NCBI RefSeq assembly: GCF_034006665.1
Contig: NZ_JAVESI010000004.1
Coordinates: forward strand, 87,669-151,668
From: Trichloromonas sp034006665
GTDB lineage: Bacteria > Desulfobacterota > Desulfuromonadia > Desulfuromonadales > Trichloromonadaceae
Direction: 5' to 3'
DNA length: 64,000 nucleotides
The notes below the pieces were generated by a model. The model worked only from the letters and a program-made list of their open reading frames with translations, was not told the DNA's origin and searched no databases. This document shows positions 15,459-24,646 of the stretch, in pieces. Position 1 is the stretch's first letter. Each line of letters starts with the position of its first letter. Both the position numbers and the translations under genes were made by a program.

Positions 15459-18185
15459 CTATCCGGCGCTCTTCTCCTCGACCTCCAGCTCCGCCAATCC
15501 CGCCAGCAACCTTCCGCGAATCTCCTCCAGCTTCTCCGCTGCGGTCACCTTGTGACCGAAAATGTCCTGCACATAGAAGGTGTCGGAAACCTGGTCGACC
15601 TTGGTGGAAATCTTCGCTACACCGATGTAGAGACCCAGTTCCTTGAGGGCTTTGGTGATCCGGTAAAGCACGCCGACCCGATCCTGGGCGTAGATGTCGA
15701 TAACCGTGTATTCGTCGGAAACCTCATTGTCGATTTCCACCCGGTTGGTGAACTTGGGGCGGGGGCGGGAGGGGGGAAGATTCGAGCGGTGGCGCTTACG
15801 CACCAGTTCGTCGACCCGTACCCGCCCCTGGATCACCGCTTCGAGATCTTCTTCGACCTTGCGCCACTTCTCGTCATTTTCCACCAGATCGCCGGCGGCG
15901 CCGCTGACCTGAAGGACATCGATGGCAATGCCGTTATTCAAGGTGTTGATCTGGGCGCCGAGGATGTTGATGCCGTTGGCGGCCATAACTCCGGCGATTT
16001 TTGAAAAGAGTCCGGGAATATCGAGAGTTGAGATGGAAAGCTGGGTATAGCTGCCCTGGGGCTCCTGCTCGACCTTCATCGCCAGGGTGCGGTTCTTGCG
16101 GCTGAAGGCCAGCCGCAAATGTTCGGCAATGACCGCCGAACGGTTGGAGAGGACGTAACGGGTCGACATCTCCTTGAGAGCATCCTGTACGACACGCTTG
16201 CCAAATTCTTCCTCGAGCAGACCTACCACTTTGCGCTTGCGGTTGCGGACCTTTTCCGAACGCTGCTCCAGCTGAAAATTGCCCCGTTCCAGCACCTGAT
16301 AGGTCTTTTCATACAGTTCCTTGAGGAGAAAGCCTTTCCAGTCGGACCAGACATCGGGACCGACTGCGCGCAGATCGGCGAAGGTGAGCAGATAGAGCAT
16401 GTTGAGGTTTTCACTCATGCCCATGGTCCGGGCGAACTGCATGATCAGCTTATCGTCGTGCAGGTCACGGCGCTGGGCAATATGGGACATGTCGAGATGC
16501 CGGCGCACCAGGAACTCGAGGCGAGCGCTGTCCTCCTTGTTCAGCCCCATGCGCCGGGCGAGAGTCGGAATCATGTCCGCCCCTTTGTTGCAGTGATCCC
16601 GCCCTTCCCCCTTGCCGATATCGTGCAGCAACACCGCCAAAAGCAGCAGCCCACGCTTTTCGATTTCCCCGGCGACCTTGGTCAACAGCGGCGCCGTCTC
16701 CCGATATTCCCCGAGCCAGAGTTTGGCGATCTCCTCCACGGCGAAAAGGCTGTGCACATCCACCGTGTAGATATGATAGGCGTCGTACTGCACTTTGCAA
16801 AAAATTCGCCCGAACTCGGGGATGAATTTGTTGAGGAAGCGCAGGTGGTGCATCTCTTTGAGGGTGGCCGCCAAGCCTTGGGGATGGCGCAGAATTTCCA
16901 GGAAATCTTCATTGATTGTCCGGCTTCGCCGTACCCGGTCGTTGATATGCCTGAGGTTGTCGCGAATCAGGCCTTTCAGGGCTACGCTCAGTTTGACCCC
17001 GTGCCGCTGGGAAAGGAGAAAAGCGCGCATCATGCGCGCCGGATCCTTCTCGAAAAGATCGCCCTGGCTCACCTGGAGTTCGCCATGCAGGATGAAAAAA
17101 CCGGGTTCCACGGTGCGCCGGGTGAAGTAGCCGAAGATCCCGGTTTTCGGTTCGCTGCCGCGCACCGCCTTGCCGAGCAGGCTGGAGGCGATGTGCTCGG
17201 TCTCGGTGGCGTGGGCGTAAAAATCCTGCATGAACTGCTCTACCGCCAGCCCCTTGCGGTCATCCTTGTAGCCGAAAAAGCGGGCGAGCTTTTCCTGCTT
17301 GTCGAAATGCAGTTGCTCGTTCTTGCGCGGCGACAGGAAGTGAAGCTCGTTGCGCACCCGCCAGAGATAATCGAGGGCCGCCTCATAGGCCTCCCCCTCC
17401 TGCTCGCTGATCACTCCTTTAATAATGAGATCGCGCAGGGAACGGGCCTTGAACTTGACCCGCGCCACCCAGAGGGCGGTTTGCAGGTCGCGCAATCCTC
17501 CTTCTCCCTCTTTGATGTTGGGTTCGAGCAAATAGACGGAGGAACCGTACTTGTGCAGACGCCTCTCGTTCTCCTGCAGTTTCTCGTCAATAAAAGCGCG
17601 GCTGTTCTGGCTCAGCACCTTCTGGTAGACCTTGCGCTCGTATTCGCCATAGAGTTCCTCATCGCCAACCAGGAAGCGGGAATCAAGCAGGGCGGTACGC
17701 GCCGTGATGTCCTTGGCCGCCATGTCGAGACAGTCCTGCTCGGTGCGCACGCTGTGCCCGGGCGGCAGGCCAAGATCCCAGAGTAGATAAAGCATACGTT
17801 CGGAAAGGAGTTCGGCGAAGGAGCGATCCTTGCCGCTGTAATAGAACATCAGGTCGATGTCCGAATGGGGGTTAAGTTCCCCCCGACCGTAGCCGCCGAT
17901 GGCGATAAGGGCGCAGGAACCGACCTGCGCCGCCGGTACGTCAGCGAGAATGCTGCGGTAGAGGTTGCGCAGCAAGGTGTCGGTCATCGAAGTGAGACTG
18001 CCGACGACCTGCCGTCCCGAGCCCCCCCCTTCATGCTTCGCGCGGATACGGGAACGGTGGTAATCGAGATAGGCACAGCCGGCGATCAAGAGCAAAGAGC
18101 GCCGCTCCTCATAAGGGATGGCCGGGTCGGTGAGCAGTTCCCGGGAGAAAAAGGACTCAGTGCGTTCGGTAGGTTCGAGGGTCAT
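15459..18185 (-). CDS. glnD: PII uridylyltransferase / uridylyl-removing enzyme
   Basis: Nitrogen sensor that uridylylates PII when glutamine is low and removes UMP when it is high. Domains in order over 908 residues: nucleotidyltransferase with GGYGRGELNPHSDIDLMF (about residues 112-130), the linked GlnE-like helical domain, an HD domain with LLHDIGKGEGRDH (near residue 520), and two ACT domains at the C terminus (about 710-790 and 820-900). All key Gly, Asp and His residues are present and length is normal. Its start overlaps the stop of the amidase gene by 4 bases. Confidence 0.96.
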   Translation of the reverse strand: MTLEPTERTESFFSRELLTDPAIPYEERRSLLLIAGCAYLDYHRSRIRAKHEGGGSGRQVVGSLTSMTDTLLRNLYRSILADVPAAQVGSCALIAIGGYGRGELNPHSDIDLMFYYSGKDRSFAELLSERMLYLLWDLGLPPGHSVRTEQDCLDMAAKDITARTALLDSRFLVGDEELYGEYERKVYQKVLSQNSRAFIDEKLQENERRLHKYGSSVYLLEPNIKEGEGGLRDLQTALWVARVKFKARSLRDLIIKGVISEQEGEAYEAALDYLWRVRNELHFLSPRKNEQLHFDKQEKLARFFGYKDDRKGLAVEQFMQDFYAHATETEHIASSLLGKAVRGSEPKTGIFGYFTRRTVEPGFFILHGELQVSQGDLFEKDPARMMRAFLLSQRHGVKLSVALKGLIRDNLRHINDRVRRSRTINEDFLEILRHPQGLAATLKEMHHLRFLNKFIPEFGRIFCKVQYDAYHIYTVDVHSLFAVEEIAKLWLGEYRETAPLLTKVAGEIEKRGLLLLAVLLHDIGKGEGRDHCNKGADMIPTLARRMGLNKEDSARLEFLVRRHLDMSHIAQRRDLHDDKLIMQFARTMGMSENLNMLYLLTFADLRAVGPDVWSDWKGFLLKELYEKTYQVLERGNFQLEQRSEKVRNRKRKVVGLLEEEFGKRVVQDALKEMSTRYVLSNRSAVIAEHLRLAFSRKNRTLAMKVEQEPQGSYTQLSISTLDIPGLFSKIAGVMAANGINILGAQINTLNNGIAIDVLQVSGAAGDLVENDEKWRKVEEDLEAVIQGRVRVDELVRKRHRSNLPPSRPRPKFTNRVEIDNEVSDEYTVIDIYAQDRVGVLYRITKALKELGLYIGVAKISTKVDQVSDTFYVQDIFGHKVTAAEKLEEIRGRLLAGLAELEVEEKSAG

Positions 18186-19969
18186 CTGCCGGCCACCTGT
18201 CTGAGAGCCGAGGCGTAGTTGCGCACTCCCTTGACGATTGCGGCGCTCGTCTCTTGCTGAAAGTCACGACTGGCCAGACGCGTTTCCTCCCGCTTGTGGC
18301 TGATGAAGGCCGCCTCCACCAAAACCGAGGGCATGGTCGCACCGACCAGCACGTAAAAAGGCCCTTGCTTCACCCCCAGGTCACGGATATCCGGATAGTG
18401 CCCCTTCAGGTCGCGGACCAGGGCATTCTGGATCTCCGCCGCCAGGCGACTCGACTCGTTGATCTTGGCATTGGCCATGAGGTCGAAGAGGATCAACTCG
18501 AGATCGCCGACCTGTTTGAGGGAGGTGCCGTTTTCCCGGGCAGCGACGGCGGCGGCCTTATCGTTCTTGGAAAAATTCAAATAGTAAGTCTCCACCCCGT
18601 AAGCGCTCTTGTTGTGGCTGGCGTTGGCATGGACGGAGATGAAGAGATCGGCGCCGACCTTGTTGGCGATAGCGGTGCGCTCCTCCAGGGGAAGGAAGAC
18701 ATCCCGGTCGCGGGTCAAAATGACCTCGCAGCCCAGTTCCCGCTCCAGCTCGGATTTGAGCAGCTTGGCGATGGACAGGGTGACCTGCTTTTCTTGAAGA
18801 CCCGACGGGCCGATGGCGCCGGGATCCTTGCCACCATGTCCGGCATCGACGACGATCCGTCGCAGTCCCTCGACCGGAACCGGCGCGGGCGCCTTGCGCG
18901 GAACCTTCACGGGCTTGTGCACAACCGGCGGTAAAATTTTCGCCGGCGGGGCAACCGGTTTCTTCTCCGGCGGCGAGAGGGCGCGCAATTCCGGTCCGGG
19001 TGCGGCGCTCAGCATCGCCTGGGCGTCGCCGTAGACATCAATGACGATGCGATAGGGATCGGGCAGGGTAAAGGTTTTGTAGCTATGGTAGGCGACCAGG
19101 TCGAGAACCACGCGCATGGTCGTCGGATCGAAGCGGGCGGCCCGCACCTGACGCAGTAAACCGTCCTCGACCTTGATCTGTTCCACCAGATTCGCCGCCG
19201 GACTGACTTTTTTGATGTCGAGATAGATTCGGGGCGGCAGACCGTTCTTGGCATCGGCGGGAAGGACGTTGGTGGAAAACTCCGGCTGTCCCGCAAGGTC
19301 AAGAACAACACGGGTATAGCCCGGCTTCGACCAATAACGCAGACCGTTCAACTGCGCCACGCCGGCCTCCGCTGGGACAGGCGCGGTCGCCGGAGAAGGC
19401 GCCGGCAGCTCAGCGCTCTTTGCCGGAGCCGATGCAACGGGAGCGACATCGACCGGAGGCGCCGGCGGTGCAAAGGCGATGAGCGCCACCGCCCGGCTCC
19501 GCGCCCGGGGGAGCATATCGCCTTCAGGATAGCGCTCGACCACCGCCTGATAGCGGAGGTAGGCCAAATCTTTCTGTTCAAGGAGCGTTTCGTAAATGCC
19601 GCCTGCGGCGAAAAGGGCGTCGTCGGCCAAGGACGATGCCGGATAGCTTTCCGCCACCTGCTCGAAGAGCCGAACGGCGGCACCGGCATCCCCGGGATTG
19701 CGGGAAACATCATAGAGTTCGCGGGTAGCCCGGGCCGCCATGAAGAGGCCATCAGCGCCGTGCGTCCCTTGCGGATATTTTTCCGTGACCGCCTCGAAGC
19801 TACGGATCACCCCCTCCCACTGGTCGCGATGGAGCTTCTTCCGGGGCGAATCGACCAGCCGCGTGTAGTTCTCCCTGGCCTTGACGTAGGCCGCATCGGA
19901 GGCATCCCCAAAAACCTGGGCGGGAAACAGGAAAAGACTGAGCAAAACCGCGAAAAGCAAAGATCTCAT
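18182..19969 (-). CDS. N-acetylmuramoyl-L-alanine amidase with TPR-like and AMIN domains
   Basis: Periplasmic cell-wall hydrolase that cuts the amide bond between MurNAc and the stem peptide, used in daughter-cell separation. 595 residues: signal peptide (~1-21, cut after VFG), tetratricopeptide-like helical repeats (~25-165), an Ala/Pro linker, an AMIN domain (~205-310) for septal targeting, a second Pro/Lys linker, and an Amidase_3 domain from ~365. Zinc ligands are visible as the His in DAGHGG, the Glu in EKQVTL and the His in SVHANA; the catalytic Glu lies in VEAAF. Resembles AmiC; the extra N-terminal repeats are typical of this bacterial group. Confidence 0.92.
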   Translation of the reverse strand: MRSLLFAVLLSLFLFPAQVFGDASDAAYVKARENYTRLVDSPRKKLHRDQWEGVIRSFEAVTEKYPQGTHGADGLFMAARATRELYDVSRNPGDAGAAVRLFEQVAESYPASSLADDALFAAGGIYETLLEQKDLAYLRYQAVVERYPEGDMLPRARSRAVALIAFAPPAPPVDVAPVASAPAKSAELPAPSPATAPVPAEAGVAQLNGLRYWSKPGYTRVVLDLAGQPEFSTNVLPADAKNGLPPRIYLDIKKVSPAANLVEQIKVEDGLLRQVRAARFDPTTMRVVLDLVAYHSYKTFTLPDPYRIVIDVYGDAQAMLSAAPGPELRALSPPEKKPVAPPAKILPPVVHKPVKVPRKAPAPVPVEGLRRIVVDAGHGGKDPGAIGPSGLQEKQVTLSIAKLLKSELERELGCEVILTRDRDVFLPLEERTAIANKVGADLFISVHANASHNKSAYGVETYYLNFSKNDKAAAVAARENGTSLKQVGDLELILFDLMANAKINESSRLAAEIQNALVRDLKGHYPDIRDLGVKQGPFYVLVGATMPSVLVEAAFISHKREETRLASRDFQQETSAAIVKGVRNYASALRQVAGR

Positions 19970-19972
19970 GGA

Positions 19973-22636
19973 TTACACCAGAGCCTTGAGTTCATCCAAC
20001 AGATTGAGGGCCTGCAAAGGGGTCAGAAGTTGCACGTCGAGTTCCGCCAACCGTTGTCGCAAGGGATCGGCGGCACTGTCAAAAAGGGAAAGTTGAGGCG
20101 AGGCCGCGACCTTTTTACGCCCCTTGCCCCGAGCCAGGCGCGGCTCCCCTTCCCTCTCGAATTCCCCCGATTCGAGATTTTTCAACACCTCACGGGCGCG
20201 CTCGATCACCTGCCGGGGGAGCCCGGCGAGGCGGGCGACCTGGATGCCGTAGGAATGGCTCGCCCCGCCTTCGACGATCTTGCGCAGGAAGATGATCTGC
20301 TCGTTCCATTCCTTGACGGCGATGTTGCAGTTCCGCACCCGCTCGCGGGTCAGGGCAAGATCGATCAGTTCGTGATAATGGGTGGCGAAGAGGGTCTTGG
20401 CCGCCACCTCGGGGACGTCATGGAGGTATTCGGCCACCGCCCAGGCAATGCTGAGGCCGTCGAAGGTCGAGGTGCCCCGGCCGATCTCGTCAAGGACGAT
20501 GAGGCTGCGCGGGGTGGCGTGACGAAGGATATTGGCCGCCTCGGTCATTTCCACCATGAAGGTCGACTGACCGCGGGCCAGGTTGTCGCTCGCTCCGACC
20601 CGGGTAAAGATACGGTCGACTACCCCAATGCGGGCGGTTTTCGCCGGCACCAGACTACCCATTTGCGCCATCAGCACGATCAACGCCACCTGGCGCATAA
20701 AAGTCGACTTGCCCGCCATGTTCGGCCCGGTAATAATGAGAATCTGGTTTTCACGGGTATCCATCAGCACGTCGTTGGCGACGAAACGCTCAGACAGGCT
20801 CATCGTCTCGATGACCGGATGGCGCCCCTCGCGAATCTCCAGATCGCCGCTTTCACCCATCTCCGGCCGGACGTAGTTGCGCTCGTGAGCGAGATCGGCG
20901 AGGGCCGCGAAGACATCGAGCTCGGCAAGAGCGGCGGCGGTCGCCTGGATGCGCGCCCCTTCAGCCGCCACCTGTTGGCGGATTCCCTGAAAAAGATCGA
21001 ATTCGAGCTGGGTCAGGCGCTCCTCGGCCCCCAGCACCTTCTCCTCATACTCTTTCAGAGCCGGGGTGATATAACGCTCGGCGTTGGCCAGAGTCTGGCG
21101 GCGCTGGTAATCCTCCGGCACTCGGGCGAGATGGCTGCGGGTGATTTCGATATAGTAGCCGAAAACCTTATTGAAGCGAACCTTGAGCGAGGAAATACCG
21201 GTACGCTCCTTCTCCTGACTCTCCAGGCGGGCGATCCAGCCCTTACCCTCCCAACTGACGGCGCGCAGGTCGTCCAGTTCAGCATGGAAACCGTCGCGGA
21301 TGATCCCGCCTTCACGCAGGACGAAGGGCGGATCATCGACGATGCCGGTGGCAATGAGGGCGCGCAGATCCTCCAGAGGATCGATATTCCGCCGCAACTC
21401 ACCCAGACGCGGACTTTCGCACACGGCGAGAAGATCGATGAGGTTAGGGAGCCGCTCCAGGGAAGCACGCAGCGCCGTGAGATCCTTGGCGTTGGCATGG
21501 GCCATGGAAATTTTGCCGTTGAGCCGCTCCAGATCGTAGACGCCATCCAGGGATGCGCGCAGTTCGTCACGAAGCAGGCTCCTCTCCACCAACTCCGAGA
21601 CGGCGGCGTGCCGGGCCCGGATCGGCTCGATGCGCAGCAGCGGCTGGTTGATCCAGTCTTTGAGCAGGCGCCCGCCCATGGCGGTGACGGTACGGTCAAG
21701 CACGCCGAGGAGCGAGCCCTTGCGCCGCCCGTCGTGAAGGGTGGCGGTCAACTCCAGATTGCGGCGGGTCGCCTCATCGAGAACCATGAAATCGCCGCCC
21801 TGGCTGGTGGTTGGCGGACGCAGATGGGGCAGAAGCCCTTTCTGGGTTTCTTCCAGATAATGGAGAACGCCGCCGGCGGCGCGAATCGCCCCGGTCAGCC
21901 CGGCGCAACCGAAAGTTTCCAGCGGGACGTCGTCGAAGGCGGCGTGCAACATCTCTTCCGCCCGGTCGGGAGCGAGCACCCAGTCGGGGAGCCATTCGAT
22001 GCGCCGACCGTCGAGGATCGTGCCGAGCTCCTTGCGCAACGCTTCCCCCTCTTCCCCGGCCGCGAGCAACACCTCCCGGGGATTAAAGCGGGCCAGTTCG
22101 CCGCGCAGCCCTTCCCCTTCGGAAACCTCGGTCAGACGAAACTCACCCGTGGTGATATCGACCGCAGCCAGCCCGAATCGCCCCGGACGGCCCCCGGCGA
22201 TGGCGAGCAGGTAGTTGTTTTCCTTGGGTTCGAGAGTGTCGGTGTCGACCACCAAGCCGGGGGAGACGACCCGCACCACTTCGCGGCGGACAATGCCCTT
22301 AGCGGCCTTGGGGTCTTCCACCTGTTCGCAGATGGCGACCTTGTAGCCTTGCTCGACGAGACGGGCGATGTAGGGCTGACAGCTGTGATAAGGGATGCCG
22401 CAGAGGGGAACTTCTTCAGCCGCTCCTTTGTTGCGAGAAGTCAGGGTGATGTCAAGGACGCGGGAAGCCGTAACCGCATCGTCGAGAAACATTTCGTAGA
22501 AATCGCCAAGGCGGAAGAAGAGGATGGCATCGGGGTACTGTTCCTTGATTTCCAGGTACTGCCGCATCATGGGGGTGGTGCCGGTCATGCCGCTGTCAAC
22601 CTCGCCGTGCTCGAAGGGTTGGAAAGGCCGGAACAT
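19973..22636 (-). CDS. mutS: DNA mismatch repair protein MutS
   Basis: Recognises mismatches and recruits MutL. 887 residues with the full domain set: mismatch-binding N domain including FFRLGDFYEMF (Phe-x-Glu motif near residue 41), connector, core lever, clamp, and the ABC-type ATPase with Walker A GPNMAGKST (near 612), Walker B LIVLDEIGRGTS and the FATHYHEL motif. The C-terminal helical tail is present. The start has GGCGGG upstream and lies just downstream of a good sigma-70 promoter. It heads a minus-strand run continuing into the amidase, glnD and xerD. Confidence 0.97.
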   Translation of the reverse strand: MFRPFQPFEHGEVDSGMTGTTPMMRQYLEIKEQYPDAILFFRLGDFYEMFLDDAVTASRVLDITLTSRNKGAAEEVPLCGIPYHSCQPYIARLVEQGYKVAICEQVEDPKAAKGIVRREVVRVVSPGLVVDTDTLEPKENNYLLAIAGGRPGRFGLAAVDITTGEFRLTEVSEGEGLRGELARFNPREVLLAAGEEGEALRKELGTILDGRRIEWLPDWVLAPDRAEEMLHAAFDDVPLETFGCAGLTGAIRAAGGVLHYLEETQKGLLPHLRPPTTSQGGDFMVLDEATRRNLELTATLHDGRRKGSLLGVLDRTVTAMGGRLLKDWINQPLLRIEPIRARHAAVSELVERSLLRDELRASLDGVYDLERLNGKISMAHANAKDLTALRASLERLPNLIDLLAVCESPRLGELRRNIDPLEDLRALIATGIVDDPPFVLREGGIIRDGFHAELDDLRAVSWEGKGWIARLESQEKERTGISSLKVRFNKVFGYYIEITRSHLARVPEDYQRRQTLANAERYITPALKEYEEKVLGAEERLTQLEFDLFQGIRQQVAAEGARIQATAAALAELDVFAALADLAHERNYVRPEMGESGDLEIREGRHPVIETMSLSERFVANDVLMDTRENQILIITGPNMAGKSTFMRQVALIVLMAQMGSLVPAKTARIGVVDRIFTRVGASDNLARGQSTFMVEMTEAANILRHATPRSLIVLDEIGRGTSTFDGLSIAWAVAEYLHDVPEVAAKTLFATHYHELIDLALTRERVRNCNIAVKEWNEQIIFLRKIVEGGASHSYGIQVARLAGLPRQVIERAREVLKNLESGEFEREGEPRLARGKGRKKVAASPQLSLFDSAADPLRQRLAELDVQLLTPLQALNLLDELKALV

Positions 22637-22675
22637 TTTCCCGCCTTTCTTTCCCGCAAAAAATTAATCTTGGGT

Positions 22676-22704
22676 ATGTTAGCAGAGGCAGGGAACCCTG
22701 TAAA
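22676..22704 (-). promoter_or_regulatory. Sigma-70 promoter of mutS
   Basis: Minus strand TTTACA (22699-22704), 17-base spacer, TAACAT (22676-22681), about 40 bases ahead of the mutS ATG. Five of six -35 bases fit the consensus. Confidence 0.6.
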
Positions 22705-22748
22705 CTTTTTCCAGGTCGCTCCAACCCCCTCATCCTTCCGCAAAAACC

Positions 22749-22777
22749 TTGACCGGGGCCGACCGGGATGCTAATAG
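22749..22777 (+). promoter_or_regulatory. Sigma-70 promoter of the 169-residue gene
   Basis: Plus strand TTGACC (22749-22754), 17-base spacer, TAATAG (22772-22777), 27 bases ahead of the ATG. It lies back to back with the mutS promoter. Confidence 0.5.
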
Positions 22778-22804
22778 GAAACGCCAACCCCAACAGGAGT
22801 TTTC

Positions 22805-23314
22805 ATGTCCAGCGCCGCAAATTTGACCGATTCCTGCCTCAATCGAGACAGTTACCGTCTCGCCGGCCTCGATGACGAAATCCGCGCCGATCAACTCTGT
22901 CACGAGCTTTTGCGCCATTGCTATCTGCATCTCGTCGAGAAACACGACCTTACCGCCGAAGAGGCCAGCCACCTCTGTTACGGCGTCAGCTACTTTCTCT
23001 GCGAATACCTCATTCCCGAAGCCCGCATCAATCCCTTCGACCTCGGTGCCCGGGACGTGCGCCGCTTCGCCGGTCACTGGTACATTATCCGCAACATGGA
23101 ACCGAATCTGATCGAGCTCACCGGTATTCTCGAAGGCATCCTCGCCTTCGCCGCCTTCTGCCGTGATCGGGAACTGATGACCGACGAACAGATCGCCGCC
23201 ATCGAAACCGCCTGCGCCGAACTCGACTACTACCGCGAGCGCATCAATAGTTTCTGGGCCATCGAGAAAGAGGGCTATGACGCCTGGCGGGCCGCCTGCC
23301 CCCTGCGGGACTGA
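22805..23314 (+). CDS. Protein of unknown function
   Basis: 169 residues, cytoplasmic, mostly helical by composition and rich in Cys (five) and aromatic residues. Sequence stands out for an LCHELLRHCYLHLVEKH stretch, the HLCYGVSYFLCEYL segment and a FAGHWYIIRNMEP stretch; I do not recognise the family. AGGAG sits 5 bases ahead of the ATG. It is transcribed divergently from mutS and is followed 8 bases later by a cation-efflux gene, so the two probably form one transcript. Confidence 0.75.
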   Translation: MSSAANLTDSCLNRDSYRLAGLDDEIRADQLCHELLRHCYLHLVEKHDLTAEEASHLCYGVSYFLCEYLIPEARINPFDLGARDVRRFAGHWYIIRNMEPNLIELTGILEGILAFAAFCRDRELMTDEQIAAIETACAELDYYRERINSFWAIEKEGYDAWRAACPLRD

Positions 23315-23322
23315 CTCCGGCC

Positions 23323-24237
23323 ATGGAGTACGCCCGCCTCAAGCTGCGCGCCGCCCGCACCTCCATCGCCGTCTCCTTAAGTCTGGCGCTGCTCAAGCTT
23401 GTCACCGGCATTCTCACCGGCTCGATGGCGGTCCTTGCCTCGGCCGTCGACAGCCTCCTCGACATCCTCATGTCGGGGGTCAACTACCTGGCGATCCACC
23501 AGGCCGACCAACCGGCGGACCAGGATCACCCCTTCGGTCACGGCAAATACGAAACCCTCGCCACTATCATCCAGGCCCTGATCATTACCCTTTCCGGCGC
23601 CTGGATCATCCTTGAATCGGTGCGCCGTCTCATCGCCGGAACCGCCCTCACCGCCCTCACCAGCGGCATCCTGGCGCTGCTGGCGAGCACGGCGGCCTCC
23701 CTCGCCATCAGTCGCTACCTGCGGCGAATCGCCCAGCAAACCGACTCTTCGGCGCTCGCCGCCGACGCTCTGCATTTCGCCATGGATGTCTACTCCAACC
23801 TGGCCCTGTTCGCCGGACTTGTCATCATCCAGTTTGTGAACGTTCCCTGGCTCGACCCGGTCCTCTCCCTGCTGGTCGGCCTCTACATTATCAGCGAAGC
23901 GGTGAAACTGCTGCGCCACGGGCTGCGGGACGTACTCGACGAAGAACTGCCGCCGGAGATCCGCGACCGGATCATCGCGCTGATCGAGAGCTATCCGGAC
24001 GAACGGATCGACTACCACAAGCTGCGCACCCGCCGGGCCGGTTCCCAGAAAATCATGGATTTTCACCTCAACGTCTGCAAGTACCTGACCGTGAAGGAGG
24101 CCCACGACATCGCCGACCGCCTGGAAAAAAGGATAAAATCGGAAATTCGGGGCGCCGACGTCACCATTCACATTGAACCCTGCCAACGCCCCGACTGCCC
24201 GGGACGCGCCGCCTGCCAAAAAGAACGGGGCGCCTGA
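23323..24237 (+). CDS. Cation diffusion facilitator (FieF-like) metal efflux protein
   Basis: Inner-membrane proton-driven exporter of divalent metals such as Zn2+ or Fe2+. 304 residues: six hydrophobic segments in the first 205, then a cytoplasmic domain. Metal-site residues fit the family: Asp in SAVDSLLDI (TM2), the HPFGHGKYE loop, and AADALHFAMD in TM5 with the second Asp pair. The C-terminal domain ends in a Cys-rich CQRPDCPGRAACQ tail, which may bind metal. Begins 8 bases after the unknown 169-residue gene. The exact metal cannot be told. Confidence 0.92.
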   Translation: MEYARLKLRAARTSIAVSLSLALLKLVTGILTGSMAVLASAVDSLLDILMSGVNYLAIHQADQPADQDHPFGHGKYETLATIIQALIITLSGAWIILESVRRLIAGTALTALTSGILALLASTAASLAISRYLRRIAQQTDSSALAADALHFAMDVYSNLALFAGLVIIQFVNVPWLDPVLSLLVGLYIISEAVKLLRHGLRDVLDEELPPEIRDRIIALIESYPDERIDYHKLRTRRAGSQKIMDFHLNVCKYLTVKEAHDIADRLEKRIKSEIRGADVTIHIEPCQRPDCPGRAACQKERGA

Positions 24238-24246
24238 AGCGCCCCG
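24226..24246 (+). terminator. Possible terminator overlapping the cation-efflux stop codon
   Basis: Perfect 8-bp GC-rich stem (24226-24233 with 24239-24246) with a 5-base loop that includes part of the stop codon. No immediate T-run; a TTTTT follows 14 bases later. Weak as an intrinsic terminator. Confidence 0.35.
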
Positions 24247-24279
24247 CATGGTTTATCCGTTTTTCCCCCCTGCTCCCGC

Positions 24280-24579
24280 TCAATCCTTCTTCTCCTTGAA
24301 CCACTTGTCGAACCAGCTGCGGTGATCCTTTTCTGCGAGGGTTTGCAGATCTTTGGGGCCGAGCCAGATGCCGCCGCAGCTGGGGCATTTGTCGAGGGGG
24401 ACGTCCCGGAAGATCATGGGCTGAATTTCGTCGCCGCACTTGGGACAACGATTGTGACAGTAGGAGCGGATGAGCTGTTCGCGGGTTTCCTGCCTGAGCT
24501 TCTCGATCTTCTCTTTTTCTTCATTGTAGAAATACTGATTTTCGAGGGCCTTTTTGCGTTCGTCCCAGAGATCGGTCAT
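24280..24579 (-). CDS. Zinc-ribbon (zf-TFIIB type) protein
   Basis: A 99-residue protein with a charged helical N-terminal half and a C-terminal zinc ribbon: CPKCGDEIQP and CPSCGGIWL, the two CxxC knuckles of the zf-TFIIB family, followed by the LGPKDLQTL helix. Function of the family is unknown; it may bind nucleic acid or protein. The ATG at 24579 has GGAGG 6 bases upstream. A 7-bp inverted repeat (24595-24601 with 24621-24627, approximately) lies in its leader. It follows the Cas6-like gene on the same strand after about 70 bases. Confidence 0.8.
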   Translation of the reverse strand: MTDLWDERKKALENQYFYNEEKEKIEKLRQETREQLIRSYCHNRCPKCGDEIQPMIFRDVPLDKCPSCGGIWLGPKDLQTLAEKDHRSWFDKWFKEKKD

Positions 24580-24646
24580 GGTCGCCTCCATGGGTTGCCG
24601 GTTTTATTAATCATATCAGGCAACCGCCGGCCAACAAGGGCGAGGC

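Noticed and set aside
19760..22774. Very long plus-strand open frame opposite mutS and the amidase
   Set aside because: Its coding strand is the complement of two well-supported genes; the composition is a mirror of them and no family motif appears.
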